From Diaphorobacter caeni (GTDB lineage Bacteria; Pseudomonadota; Gammaproteobacteria; Burkholderiales; Burkholderiaceae_C): DNA of 64,000 nucleotides. The stretch lies in NCBI RefSeq assembly GCF_015354245.1, contig NZ_JADKYZ010000001.1:558001-622000 (forward strand), given 5' to 3'. Below the pieces are notes generated by a model. The model made no database searches, was not told where the DNA came from, and was given only the letters and a program-made list of their open reading frames with translations. The position numbers and the translations under genes were made by a program. This document shows, piece after piece, positions 1-10,272 of the stretch (the first letter of the stretch is position 1; each line of letters begins with the position of its first letter).

Positions 1-78
1 GCCCTGCAACTGGCCGACGAGGCTGGCATGCAGCTCTGGGGTTTCTGCCGCCCGCCTTCGGCGGTGCGCTACGTCTGA
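1..78 (+). CDS. C-terminal fragment, possibly FdhD
   Basis: The first 78 bases are an open frame that enters from outside the window and ends in TGA at 76-78, giving 25 residues. The tail reads like the last strand of FdhD, the sulfur-carrier protein needed for formate dehydrogenase activity (an 'AhxLAxExGhxLxGFxR' style ending: here LADEAGMQLWGFCR). This is only a short match by eye; the rest of the gene is missing, so the family is tentative. It lies 18 bases upstream of the FtsX-type permease on the same strand. Confidence 0.35.
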   Translation, partial: ALQLADEAGMQLWGFCRPPSAVRYV

Positions 79-96
79 TCGCTGGAGGCCGCATTC

Positions 97-2619
97 ATGA
101 ACATCTCCGCGTGGACTCTGGGCTGGCGCACTCTCTGGCGCGATGTGCGCGCGGGCGAGCTGCGCCTGCTGATCGTGGCCGTGACGCTGGCGGTCGCGGC
201 GCTCACGTCCGTGGGCTTCTTCTCGGACCGGCTGCAAAGCGGCCTGCAGCGCGATGCGCTGCAACTGCTGGGCGGCGATGTGGTGATCGTGAGCGACAAC
301 GCGACGCCCGACACCTTCGTGCAGGGGGCGAAAAGGCTGGGCCTGCGCGGCGCCGCGACGCTGAGTTTCCCGACCATGGCGCGCGCAAGCGATGCTCAGG
401 GCGGCGAGAGCAAGCTTGTGGCCTTGAAGAGCGTGGACGACAACTATCCGCTGCGGGGCCAGCTCCAGACCGCGACCCAGGTCGCGCAGCCCGGCGCGGC
501 GACCAGCGAAATACCGGCGGCGGGCGAGGCGTGGGCCGATGCGCCGCTGCTCGAGTCGCTCGGCATCGCCGTGGGCGACACGCTTCTGCTGGGCGACGCC
601 AGCCTGCGGGTCAGCCGCATCATCACGCTGGAGCCTGACCGTGGCGCGGGCTTCATGAGCTTTGCACCGCGTGTGCTGATCAACGCGCAGGATCTTGCAG
701 CGACCGGCCTCGTGCAGCCCGCGAGCCGCATCACCTACCGTTTTGCAGTGGCGGGCGATGCGCCGCGCGCGGTGCAGCAGTTCAAGGACTTCGCGACCAG
801 GCTCGTTGATGGACACGAGGTGCGCGGGGTGCGCGTGGAGTCGCTTGACAGCGGCCGCCCCGAGATGCACCAGACGCTGGTGCGCGCACAGAATTTTCTG
901 AATCTCGTGGCGCTGCTCGCGGCCCTGCTGTCCGCCGTGGCCGTGGCGCTGGCCGCGCGCGGTTTTGCCAACGAGCATCTGGACGCCTCCGCCATGCTGC
1001 GCGTGCTGGGCCAGAGCCAGCGCACCATCGCCTGGGCCTACGCCATCGAGTTCGCGCTCATTGGTCTTTTCGCCAGCCTGCTCGGCGTGGCGCTGGGCTT
1101 TGCGGTGCATTACGTGTTCGTGTGGATGTTCTCCGGGCTGGTCAACGCGGTGCTGCCCGCCGCCACCTTTTGGCCGGTGCTGTTCGGCCTTGGCGTGGGG
1201 CTCACGCTGATGTTCGCCTTCGGCCTGCCGCCGGTGCTGCAGCTCGCGCAGGTGCCGCCGCTCAGGGTGATCCGCCGCGATCTGGGAGGCTTCAAGCCCG
1301 CGTCGCTCTTCGTGCTGGGCCTCGGCATGGTCGGCTTCGCCGTGCTGCTGATGGCGGTGAGCCGTGATCTCAAGCTGGGCGGCATCGCGGTCGGCGGCTT
1401 TGCGGCGGCGGTGGTGGTGTTCGCGGCGCTGGCGTGGCTGGCGGTCAAGGCGCTGCGGCGCATGGTGAACGAGGCCACCGCGCCGCGCTGGCTGGTGCTC
1501 GCGACGCGGCAGATCTCCGCGCGTCCGGCCTATGCGGTGGTGCAGGTCAGCAGCCTGGCGGTGGGGCTGCTTGCGCTGGTGCTGCTGGTGCTGCTGCGCA
1601 CCGACCTGATCAGCAGCTGGCAGAAGGCCACGCCGCCCGATGCGCCCAACCGCTTCGTGATCAACGTGCTGCCGGAGCAGGCCGAGGGTTTCCAGAACGC
1701 GCTCAAACAATCGGGCGTGCAGAAGTTCGACTGGTATCCGATGATCCGTGGTCGCCTCGTCGCCGTGAACGGCAAGGAGGTGAGCCCGGACGACTACGCC
1801 GAGGACCGCGCCAAGCGCCTTGTCGACCGCGAGTTCAATCTCTCGAACGCTGCCGAGCCGCCCGAGCACAACATGATCGTCGGCGGTGCCTGGAAGGCCG
1901 AGGAGCAGGGCGCGATGAGCGTGGAGGAGGGCATCGCCAAGACGCTGGGCCTCAAGCTCGGCGACACGCTGCGCTTTGACATCGGCGGCATCCAGAACGA
2001 AGCCAGGATCACCAGCCTGCGCAAGGTGGACTGGGCGTCGATGCGCGCGAACTTCTTCGTGATGTATCCCGTCGCGAACCTGCCAGATGTGCCCGCGACC
2101 TATCTCGCCGCCTACCGCGCGCCCGACAAGCCGGGCTTTGACAATGCGCTGGTGCACGAGTTTCCCAACATCACCAACGTGGACCTGAGCGCCACGCTGC
2201 AGCAGGTGCAGACCGTGCTCGGTCAGGTGATCCGCGCGGTGGAATTCCTGTTTGGCTTCACGCTGGTGGCCGGGCTGGTGGTGCTGTTCGCGGCCGTCAC
2301 CGCCACGCGCGAGGAGCGTGCGCGCGAGTTCGCCATCATGCGTGCCATGGGCGCGCGCGGGCAGTTGCTCAGGCAGGTGCAGCGTGCGGAGCTGGCCGGC
2401 GTGGGCCTGCTCGCGGGGTTTCTCGCCAGCGTGGTGGCCGTGGCGGTGGGCTGGGCGCTGGCGCGCTATGTGTTCGACTTCAGCTGGAACGCGCCGCTGT
2501 GGGTGCCGCTGGGCGGCGCGGTCTGCGGCGCGCTGCTGGCGCTGGCGGCGGGTTGGTGGGGGCTGCGCGAGGTGCTGCGCAGGCCGGTGGTGGACACGCT
2601 GCGGCGTGCGGCGCAGTAA
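97..2619 (+). CDS. FtsX-family ABC transporter permease (YbbP-like)
   Basis: An 840-aa inner-membrane protein. It has one N-terminal transmembrane helix (about residues 22-45), a large periplasmic domain, a block of helices at about 265-500, a second periplasmic domain, and three final helices (about 735-830). This duplicated FtsX layout and length match YbbP-type permeases, which work with a small ATPase (YbbA-like) and are linked to lipoprotein or lysophospholipid handling and export at the envelope. The final FtsX block shows the usual 'TREERAREFAIMRAMGA' coupling-helix segment that contacts the ATPase. ATG at 97 is the first start and fits the N-terminal helix. No ATPase gene is next to it in the window, so the partner must lie upstream or elsewhere. 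Substrate unknown. Confidence 0.85.
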   Translation: MNISAWTLGWRTLWRDVRAGELRLLIVAVTLAVAALTSVGFFSDRLQSGLQRDALQLLGGDVVIVSDNATPDTFVQGAKRLGLRGAATLSFPTMARASDAQGGESKLVALKSVDDNYPLRGQLQTATQVAQPGAATSEIPAAGEAWADAPLLESLGIAVGDTLLLGDASLRVSRIITLEPDRGAGFMSFAPRVLINAQDLAATGLVQPASRITYRFAVAGDAPRAVQQFKDFATRLVDGHEVRGVRVESLDSGRPEMHQTLVRAQNFLNLVALLAALLSAVAVALAARGFANEHLDASAMLRVLGQSQRTIAWAYAIEFALIGLFASLLGVALGFAVHYVFVWMFSGLVNAVLPAATFWPVLFGLGVGLTLMFAFGLPPVLQLAQVPPLRVIRRDLGGFKPASLFVLGLGMVGFAVLLMAVSRDLKLGGIAVGGFAAAVVVFAALAWLAVKALRRMVNEATAPRWLVLATRQISARPAYAVVQVSSLAVGLLALVLLVLLRTDLISSWQKATPPDAPNRFVINVLPEQAEGFQNALKQSGVQKFDWYPMIRGRLVAVNGKEVSPDDYAEDRAKRLVDREFNLSNAAEPPEHNMIVGGAWKAEEQGAMSVEEGIAKTLGLKLGDTLRFDIGGIQNEARITSLRKVDWASMRANFFVMYPVANLPDVPATYLAAYRAPDKPGFDNALVHEFPNITNVDLSATLQQVQTVLGQVIRAVEFLFGFTLVAGLVVLFAAVTATREERAREFAIMRAMGARGQLLRQVQRAELAGVGLLAGFLASVVAVAVGWALARYVFDFSWNAPLWVPLGGAVCGALLALAAGWWGLREVLRRPVVDTLRRAAQ

Positions 2620-2682
2620 AAGATTGCACGGCGGTGCAGAGGCGGCGCGGCTCCGTTATGCTCGCCTGCGGTGACGTTTCAC

Positions 2683-3513
2683 ATGACTGAGAAATTGACA
2701 GAGAATTATTCGGACCTGTTCGCCGATACCCGACCGCTTGCATCGCCGCCCGAGCCGCTTTCGCCGAATTCTTCGGGGAGTGCCGTGGTGGTCGCTCGTC
2801 CCGTTTCGTTTTTGCGCTGGATGGTCGAGGGCATGCGCGCGACCTTCCTGCTGCGCTCGCGCATCGCGCTGGATGCCGTTCCCGGTCCATGGCAGCTCGC
2901 CTTCCTGATGCTGATCGCCAGCGGGCTCGACGTGCTGTTCGATTGGCTCTCGCTGTCCGGCGACGTGCAGTTCAACTACCAGGGCTGGCTGATTCAATGG
3001 AGCCTGTGTCTGATAACGCTCTGGATCGGCTGGTGCCTCGCGCCGCGCGTGCGCCTTGGCGCGGCGCAGGCCGCGGGCCGCGTGATCGCATGGTTTGCGC
3101 TGCTGACCTGGGCGCTGCTGCTGCCGATGCTGGCGTATTACAGCGTCATGTTCTGGATCAAAATTGCCGACGACAGCGACGTGCCCGCATGGGTGGGCGA
3201 CTTTTCGATGAGCCTGATCGCCTCGATCTGGATGTTCGCCGTCATGAGCAAGGTCTCGCGCCACTATTTTGAAAGCTGGCTGCGCGCGTTCATCCTGGTG
3301 CTGGCCGTGTTTGTCGTGACGGCCGTGCTGTTCGCCACCGCGGATGCGGAAACCTGGCTCGCTGCGGATTCCGACGTCAATCCGGTGGAAGTCGTTCCGG
3401 GTGACGAGGAGTCGGACGACGGCACCGATGAAGAGGACGACACCGGCTCGACCGAGCTGCTGGAGGCGCTGCTGCATGCGCCGATCCCGCCTTTGTCACA
3501 CCGCGTGATCTGA
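2683..3513 (+). CDS. Predicted five-helix inner-membrane protein
   Basis: A 276-aa protein I cannot assign to a named function. After a roughly 60-residue hydrophilic N-terminus it has about five hydrophobic helices (roughly residues 68-90, 102-120, 128-152, 165-183, 195-218). It ends in a strongly acidic cytoplasmic or periplasmic tail rich in Asp and Glu (about residues 228-262). The overall look resembles Yip1-type membrane proteins, but this is an impression only. A GTG at 2671 is an alternative start four codons upstream; the ATG at 2683 gives a more natural N-terminus. It follows the FtsX permease by about 60 bases on the same strand and could be cotranscribed. Confidence 0.6.
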   Translation: MTEKLTENYSDLFADTRPLASPPEPLSPNSSGSAVVVARPVSFLRWMVEGMRATFLLRSRIALDAVPGPWQLAFLMLIASGLDVLFDWLSLSGDVQFNYQGWLIQWSLCLITLWIGWCLAPRVRLGAAQAAGRVIAWFALLTWALLLPMLAYYSVMFWIKIADDSDVPAWVGDFSMSLIASIWMFAVMSKVSRHYFESWLRAFILVLAVFVVTAVLFATADAETWLAADSDVNPVEVVPGDEESDDGTDEEDDTGSTELLEALLHAPIPPLSHRVI

Positions 3514-3637
3514 CGCGGGCCTTGCCATTGGAGCGCAGGGGAATGCGGGACAATCGCCGCTGCCCTGCTTGCTTGTTGGCTTGCTCTCTTTCGTTCTCAC
3601 CTTCTCAATCCACTCTCGTCCGACTGCACCGCGCGCC

Positions 3638-4042
3638 ATGCCAGAAGAAACCCCGAATCAACACGCTCCCGCCACGCCCTTCGAATGGATAGGCGGCGAA
3701 GAAAAGGTGCAGGCGCTGGTCACGCGCTTCTACGACCTGATGGATCTGGAGCCGGTCTACAAGGAACTGCGCGCGGCCCACGGTCCCGCGCTCGACGATG
3801 CGAGGCAGAAGCTCTTCTGGTTCCTCTGCGGCTGGCTTGGCGGACCGGACTATTACCAGGAACGCTTCGGACACCCGCGCCTGCGCATGCGCCATTTCCC
3901 CTTCGCCATCGGCATTCAGGAGCGCGACCAATGGGTGGCCTGCATGAATCAGGCGATGGAGGAAACCGGCGTGCCGGACGAGCTGCGCGAGCGGCTCAAT
4001 CAGAGCTTCATGGGGACGGCGGACTGGATGAGGAACCGATGA
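3638..4042 (+). CDS. Group II truncated hemoglobin
   Basis: A 134-aa globin of the 2-on-2 truncated class, used in bacteria for oxygen or nitric oxide handling and redox chemistry with a bound heme. The family pattern is clear: the 'FEWIGGEEKVQALVTRFYDLM' opening of helix B is typical, followed by a Trp- and Gly-rich CD/E region (FLCGWLGGPDYY). The F-helix segment 'HPRLRMRHFPF' carries the proximal histidine, and the C-terminus has 'FMGTADWMRNR'. An open frame reaches back to 3569, but those extra residues are not globin-like, so ATG 3638 is preferred. It is convergent with the Smr gene downstream. Confidence 0.88.
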   Translation: MPEETPNQHAPATPFEWIGGEEKVQALVTRFYDLMDLEPVYKELRAAHGPALDDARQKLFWFLCGWLGGPDYYQERFGHPRLRMRHFPFAIGIQERDQWVACMNQAMEETGVPDELRERLNQSFMGTADWMRNR

Positions 4043-4094
4043 CCCGCTGAGCGAGGTGAAGGAGCGAGGTCACTGCGGCCTCAGGCGCGCTCTC

Positions 4095-4113
4095 AGAACG
4101 TGTTTGCGACCTC
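4095..4113 (+). repeat. REP-like arm at Smr gene 3' end
   Basis: This 19-base stretch matches the module AGAGCGTGTTTACGATCTC at 16 of 19 positions and touches the Smr stop codon (4112-4114). The same module appears as arms of inverted repeats near 36.2, 58.7, 51.35, 52.5 and 63.96 kb. Confidence 0.45.
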
Positions 4114-4777
4114 AGCCACTCATGCGACGCTGGGAGGGCTGCAGCAGCACGACCAGCGCGCCCGCGCCGCCTTCCGCGGGCCGGGCCTGCACGAACGCCA
4201 GCACTTCCTTTTTCTGCACCAGCCAGCTTTGCACCCGGCCCTTGAGAACGGGGGTCTTGCCGGGCGAGCCGAGGCCCTTGCCGTGGACCACGCGCACGCA
4301 GCGGATGCCGGTGCGGAACGACAGCCGGATGAATTCGCCGAGCGCTTCGCGCGCCTCATCGGTGCGCAGGCCGTGCAGATCGAGCTGGCGCTGGATGCTC
4401 CAATGCCCGGCACGCAGCTTGCGCGTCACGTCGGGGCCGATGCCGGGGCGGCGAAAGCTGAGCTGATCATCGGTGTCGAGCAGGGTGCTCACGTCGAAGG
4501 CGTCGCTCAGCGATTCGCGCAGCACGCGCTCTTCGTCGAGCTCGCGCTGCACCGGCAGCGGATCGGGGGGCTCGGGCGTGTACCACATGCGGTCGCTTTG
4601 CCCGCGCAGGGCCTTGACGCTGCCGATGGCATCACGAAACAGGTTCTGCTCGCGCTGCGCCTTGCGCTGGGCCTCGGCGAGTGCGCGCTTGCGTTCCGCC
4701 TCGCGCTCGGCGGCCTCTGCAATGGCTTTGCGCAAGGATTTTAGGTCGGCGAGAGAGCGGATTTTGATGTCTGACAT
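4112..4777 (-). CDS. Smr-domain protein (SmrA-like)
   Basis: A 221-aa protein with a basic, helical N-terminus rich in Arg, Ala and Glu (about residues 10-50), a middle linker, and a C-terminal Smr (small MutS-related) domain. The two diagnostic Smr motifs are present: LDLHG (about residue 133) and VVHGKG (about residue 163). The Smr domain nicks DNA or cleaves RNA in characterised members (E. coli SmrA/SmrB, plant and MutS2 Smr). This is the stand-alone type, without MutS. Its target here is unknown. It is transcribed on the minus strand, as is radC about 95 bases upstream. Confidence 0.85.
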   Translation of the reverse strand: MSDIKIRSLADLKSLRKAIAEAAEREAERKRALAEAQRKAQREQNLFRDAIGSVKALRGQSDRMWYTPEPPDPLPVQRELDEERVLRESLSDAFDVSTLLDTDDQLSFRRPGIGPDVTRKLRAGHWSIQRQLDLHGLRTDEAREALGEFIRLSFRTGIRCVRVVHGKGLGSPGKTPVLKGRVQSWLVQKKEVLAFVQARPAEGGAGALVVLLQPSQRRMSG

Positions 4778-4872
4778 GGCACGGCGAAGAACAACAGCGT
4801 TTTTACCGCATCAAAGGAGCCTCCTCGACCGCAAGGGGGAAAAATTGCGCTGAATCGCATGTTTTGAAGGAA

Positions 4873-5661
4873 TCACATATGCCCGCTCTCGGCCATCGAC
4901 AGGGCGGCACCCGGTGCGACGATGAAATGGTCCAGCACGCGCACGTCGACCAGCGCCAGCGTGGTCTTGAGCAACTGGGTGAGCTGGATGTCGGACGCGC
5001 TGGGCGCGGTGTTGCCGCTCGGGTGGTTGTGGGCGAGGATGACTCCGGCGCAGTGGTGGTGCAGGGCGCGCACCACCACCTCGCGCGGGTAGACGCTGGC
5101 CTGGGTGAGCGTGCCGCGAAACAGCTCCTCCATGGTGATGAGCCGGTTCAGGCTGTCGACGAACAGCACGACGAAGACTTCATGGCGCTTGGCCGCCAGG
5201 TGCAGCTGAAGGAATTGCTTGACTGCTTGAGGCGAATCAAAAATTGTGTCCCTGCTGAGCTGCTCGGTCAGGGCGCGGCGGGAGAGCTCGAGCACCGCGA
5301 CCAACTCCGCGCGCTTGGCCGGCCCCAGTCCCTTGATCCGCTTGAGATCGCTGCCGCTTGCGTTCAGAAGACCGGAGATGCCAGCAAATCCGGTGGTTCT
5401 GGATGGGGGTGGAGGCGGGATGGGCTCGGCGACGCCAGGAATCGCCTGCGCCGCGTGGACGATGTCGGCATGCGGGGTGATGAGCTCCTGGGCGAGCTCG
5501 AGCACGCCTTTTCCCTTGATGCCGGTGCGCAGCACGATGGCGAGCAATTCCGCGTCGCTCAAGGCCTGGGGGCCGCGCGCGAGCAGTTTTTCGCGGGGAC
5601 GGGACTCGGCGGGAAGGTCTTTGAGGGGCATGTCGATGTCGCTTTCGTCAGGCAGGCTCAT
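4873..5661 (-). CDS. radC: RadC family JAB-domain protein
   Basis: A 262-aa RadC protein. The N-terminal half holds the helix-hairpin-helix-like UPF0758 region ([12 protein letters not shown], then '[20 protein letters not shown]'). The C-terminal half is the JAB/MPN metalloprotease-like domain with the metal motif HNHPSG followed by SASD (about residues 219-232). The annotated DNA-repair role rests on an old genetic assignment; the molecular activity of RadC is not established. A proline- and glycine-rich linker (about residues 72-84) separates two parts of the N-terminal domain and is somewhat longer than usual. The start ATG at 5661 is divergent from the FkpB-like gene, 49 bases away. Confidence 0.9.
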   Translation of the reverse strand: MSLPDESDIDMPLKDLPAESRPREKLLARGPQALSDAELLAIVLRTGIKGKGVLELAQELITPHADIVHAAQAIPGVAEPIPPPPPSRTTGFAGISGLLNASGSDLKRIKGLGPAKRAELVAVLELSRRALTEQLSRDTIFDSPQAVKQFLQLHLAAKRHEVFVVLFVDSLNRLITMEELFRGTLTQASVYPREVVVRALHHHCAGVILAHNHPSGNTAPSASDIQLTQLLKTTLALVDVRVLDHFIVAPGAALSMAESGHM

Positions 5662-5710
5662 AAGGGAATCCCCGATTTTTTACAATGGCGGCAGTTTTGC
5701 GAGGCCATTC

Positions 5711-6190
5711 ATGTCAAGTTCCACCCCCGTTTCCGATTCCGCCGTGCCTACCGTGCAACCCGGCTCCTTTCTCACGCTGCACTATCGACTGGCGGGACCG
5801 GCCGGTGACGTGATCAACACCTTCGAGGGCCTGCCCGCCACGCTGTCGCTGGGCACGGGCGAGCTGGCGCCGGCGGTCGAAGAGCGCCTGCTCGGCATGG
5901 CCGAGGGCACGCGTGCGACCTTCGAGCTGCCCGCTGGCGTGGCGTTCGGCGAGCGCAACCCCGACATGCAGCAGTGGCTCGCGCGCAAGGCGCTCAACGA
6001 GCTCGGTGATCCGATGGAGCAGTACACCATCGGCGACGTGGTGCAGTTTCCCACCCCCGACGGCTCGGGCACCTTCGCGGGCACGGTGCTGCAGGTGCGC
6101 GAGGGCGACGGCGCGGTGCTGTTCGACTTCAGCCATCCGCTCGCGGGCCTGCCCGTGACGTTCGAAGTGCAGCTGATCGGCGTGCTCTGA
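5711..6190 (+). CDS. fkpB: FKBP-type peptidyl-prolyl isomerase, FkpB/SlpA-like
   Basis: A 159-aa cytoplasmic FKBP-type prolyl isomerase and chaperone of the SlyD/FkpB class. The FKBP core opens with '[10 protein letters not shown]' and contains the inserted-in-flap (IF) domain in the middle, with 'FDFSHPLAG' near the C-terminus, a signature of the SlyD/SlpA branch. The open frame extends far upstream to 5246, but that part is antisense to radC. ATG 5711 begins the real protein. It is immediately upstream of ispH (43 bases), the conserved fkpB-ispH order of many proteobacteria. Confidence 0.9.
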   Translation: MSSSTPVSDSAVPTVQPGSFLTLHYRLAGPAGDVINTFEGLPATLSLGTGELAPAVEERLLGMAEGTRATFELPAGVAFGERNPDMQQWLARKALNELGDPMEQYTIGDVVQFPTPDGSGTFAGTVLQVREGDGAVLFDFSHPLAGLPVTFEVQLIGVL

Positions 6191-6233
6191 GCCGCCTGCG
6201 CGTGACCACATAAAAAAGCGACCCACGAGACCC

Positions 6234-7229
6234 ATGCAAAAACCCCAGGAAATCGTTCTTGCCGAACCGCGCGGCTTCTGCGCCGGCGTGGACCGCGCCA
6301 TCGAGATCGTCGAGCGCGCGCTGCAGAAATTCGGCCGCCCGATCTACGTGCGCCACGAGATCGTGCACAACACCTACGTGGTGAACGACCTCAAGAACAA
6401 GGGCGCGATCTTCATCGAGGAGCTGGACGACGTGCCCCCCGGTGCGACGCTGGTCTTCAGTGCCCACGGCGTGAGCAAGGCGGTTCAGCGCGAGGCCGAA
6501 GCGCGCGGGTTCCAGATCTTTGACGCCACCTGCCCGCTGGTGACCAAGGTGCATGTGGAGGTCGCCAAGCTCGCCAAGGAAGGCTACGAGTTCATCATGA
6601 TCGGCCACAAGGGGCACCCCGAGGTGGAGGGCACGATGGGCCAGCTCAGCGAGGGCATCCATCTGGTCGAGGACGTGGCGGATGTCGCCACGGTGCAGCC
6701 GGGCCAGACAGAACGCCTGGCCGTCGTGACGCAGACGACGCTTTCCGTGGATGACGCGGCCGCGATCACCGCCGCCGTGCGCGCGCGCTTTCCGAGCATC
6801 CGCGAGCCCAAGCAGCAGGACATCTGCTACGCCACGCAGAACCGTCAGGACGCCGTCAAGCTGCTCAGCGGTCAGGTCGATCTGGTGATCGTCGTCGGCA
6901 GCCCCACCAGCTCCAACAGCAACCGCCTGCGGGAGCTGGCCGCGCGTCTGGGCACGCCCGCCTACATGATCGACAGCGCCGACGAGCTGCAGCACGAGTG
7001 GTTTGACGGCATCGCGCGCGTGGGCCTCACGGCCGGCGCATCGGCGCCCGAGGTGCTGGTCAAGGATGTGATCCACCGCATCAAGGAGCTTGGGGCCACG
7101 TCGGTGCGCAAGATGGACGGCGTGGAGGAAACGCTCAAGTTCCCGCTGCCCAAGGGCCTCAAGATCGACGCCGCGACCGGCCTCGAGATCGAAGTGCGCA
7201 AGACTCCGGAAACCGGACCCGGCCGCTGA
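6234..7229 (+). CDS. ispH: 4-hydroxy-3-methylbut-2-enyl diphosphate reductase
   Basis: A 331-aa IspH (LytB), the last enzyme of the MEP isoprenoid pathway. It reduces HMBPP to IPP and DMAPP with a [4Fe-4S] cluster. The three cluster cysteines are visible in '[13 protein letters not shown]', '[11 protein letters not shown]' and '[10 protein letters not shown]'. Substrate-binding histidines are in SAHGVSK and '[11 protein letters not shown]', and the [10 protein letters not shown] segment binds the diphosphate. Length and order are as in the family. It probably forms an operon with fkpB just upstream. Confidence 0.96.
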   Translation: MQKPQEIVLAEPRGFCAGVDRAIEIVERALQKFGRPIYVRHEIVHNTYVVNDLKNKGAIFIEELDDVPPGATLVFSAHGVSKAVQREAEARGFQIFDATCPLVTKVHVEVAKLAKEGYEFIMIGHKGHPEVEGTMGQLSEGIHLVEDVADVATVQPGQTERLAVVTQTTLSVDDAAAITAAVRARFPSIREPKQQDICYATQNRQDAVKLLSGQVDLVIVVGSPTSSNSNRLRELAARLGTPAYMIDSADELQHEWFDGIARVGLTAGASAPEVLVKDVIHRIKELGATSVRKMDGVEETLKFPLPKGLKIDAATGLEIEVRKTPETGPGR

Positions 7230-7448
7230 CGTATCAAAACAACGCTTGATTCAAGCTCCTGAATTGAGAGCGACAAACGCATTGTCCATGTAGGATTGCA
7301 TCGCAATTTCCTCAAATTTTCATGAACGCGGCAGCAACGCGCACTATGATGACCGTAGTGCGCGCCGGGTACTGTTCCAGCCGCAGCCGCGCGAATTCAT
7401 ACAATTTGGGCTTCTCTACACCGGGGGAGTACATCGGTCTCCCTGATC

Positions 7449-8774
7449 ATGGAAATAGCAATACTGTTCGCCCTCATCCTGCTCAATGGCTTGTTCGCCA
7501 TGTCGGAGCTGGCCTTGGTTTCAGCGCGCAAGACGCGCCTGCAGAAACTCATCGATGAGGGCGATAGCGGCGCCAAGGCAGCCGTCAAGCTGGGCGAAGA
7601 TCCCACGCGCTTTCTCTCCACCATCCAGATCGGCATCACCTCGATCGGCGTGCTCAACGGCATCGTCGGCGAGGCAGCGCTGGCGCAGCCGCTTGGCCTC
7701 TGGCTCATCAAGATGGGCATGGACGCCAAGATGGCGGGCTACCTGTCCACCGGCCTGGTCGTGGTGCTCATCACCTACTTCTCCATCGTCGTCGGCGAAC
7801 TGGTGCCCAAGCGTCTGGGCCAGAGCTACCCCGAGACGCTGGCGCGCATCGTCGCGCGGCCTATCAACTGGCTGGCCATCGCCACCAAGCCGTTCGTGAA
7901 GCTGCTCGCAGGCTCCACCGTGGCGCTGCTGCGCGCGCTGGGCGTGAAGGAGGGCTCCAGCAGCGCGGTCACCGAGGATGAGATCCACGCCGTGCTGGCC
8001 GAAGGCACAAGTGCCGGCGTGATCGAATCGCACGAGCACGAGATGGTGCGCAACGTGTTCCGCCTCGACGACCGCCAGATCGGTTCGCTGATGCTGCCGC
8101 GTGCGGATGTGGTGTACCTCGACGTGGAAGACTCGTTCGAAGCCAACCTCAAGCTGGTGGAGGAATCCGACCACGCACGCTTTCCCGTGGTGCGCGGCAG
8201 CATGGAGAACGTGCTCGGCGTGATCAACGCGCGCCAGTGGTTTGCCCGCGCCGTGCGCGACCCCGCCGCCCGCGATCTGGCGGAGCAGCCGCTCAAGCCC
8301 GCGCTCTATGTGCCCGAAACCATCAACGGCCTCGAACTGCTTGACGAGTTCCGCCTCTCCGACGTGCAGATGGCTTTCGTCATCGACGAGTACGGCGAAG
8401 TGCAGGGCATCGTCACGCTGCAGGACCTGATCGAGGCCATCACCGGCGAATTCCAGCCGCGCGACCCCGAGACCTCGTGGGCCGTGGAGCGCGAAGACGG
8501 CAGCTGGCTGCTCGACGGCCATATCCCGGTGCCGGAACTCAAGGACCGCCTGAACCTCGCCAGCGTTCCCGAAGAGGACCGTGGCCGTTACCACACGCTC
8601 AGCGGCATGCTGATGTTCCTCACCGGCAAGCTGCCCGCGGAGACGGATGCCGTGCAGTGGGAAAACTGGCGCTTCGAGGTCATCGACATGGACGGCAAGA
8701 CCATCGACAAGGTGCTCGCCACCCGCGTGCCCGAGCCGGAGATCGACCTCTCCGCCGAATCGATCTCGGGCTGA
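7449..8774 (+). CDS. CNNM/CorC family membrane protein (hemolysin-like)
   Basis: A 441-aa protein with the CNNM layout. It has an N-terminal DUF21 membrane domain of about four helices (residues 1-150, opening 'MEIAILFALILLNGLFAMSE'), a pair of CBS domains (about 200-340), and a C-terminal CorC_HlyC domain (about 350-435). Members such as YtfL/YfjD and CorC are associated with Mg2+ or Co2+ efflux; the old 'hemolysin' label is historical. The gene follows ispH by about 220 bases and is followed by a strong intrinsic terminator, so it is probably a single transcription unit. Confidence 0.88.
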   Translation: MEIAILFALILLNGLFAMSELALVSARKTRLQKLIDEGDSGAKAAVKLGEDPTRFLSTIQIGITSIGVLNGIVGEAALAQPLGLWLIKMGMDAKMAGYLSTGLVVVLITYFSIVVGELVPKRLGQSYPETLARIVARPINWLAIATKPFVKLLAGSTVALLRALGVKEGSSSAVTEDEIHAVLAEGTSAGVIESHEHEMVRNVFRLDDRQIGSLMLPRADVVYLDVEDSFEANLKLVEESDHARFPVVRGSMENVLGVINARQWFARAVRDPAARDLAEQPLKPALYVPETINGLELLDEFRLSDVQMAFVIDEYGEVQGIVTLQDLIEAITGEFQPRDPETSWAVEREDGSWLLDGHIPVPELKDRLNLASVPEEDRGRYHTLSGMLMFLTGKLPAETDAVQWENWRFEVIDMDGKTIDKVLATRVPEPEIDLSAESISG

Positions 8775-8814
8775 TCCGCCAAGCCGGTTTCGGTCTGACG
8801 CGCCGCCTGCCAGC

Positions 8815-8837
8815 AAGCCCTCTTCGGAGGGCTTTTT
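8815..8837 (+). terminator. Intrinsic terminator after CNNM gene
   Basis: A perfect 8-bp stem (AAGCCCTC / GAGGGCTT) with a TTCG tetraloop, followed by a T run, 40 bases after the stop codon. TTCG-capped GC stems are classical rho-independent terminators. Confidence 0.85.
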
Positions 8838-8940
8838 GCTGCCCGCGCGCAGTCGCGCATCGCAGGGCGGCGTCGCGAATGCGCATCGTCCGCGCGGCGA
8901 TTTTCCGCCACACCGCGCCCCGGGGCGGCCGCTCCATTAA

Positions 8941-10272
<1,332 letters not shown>
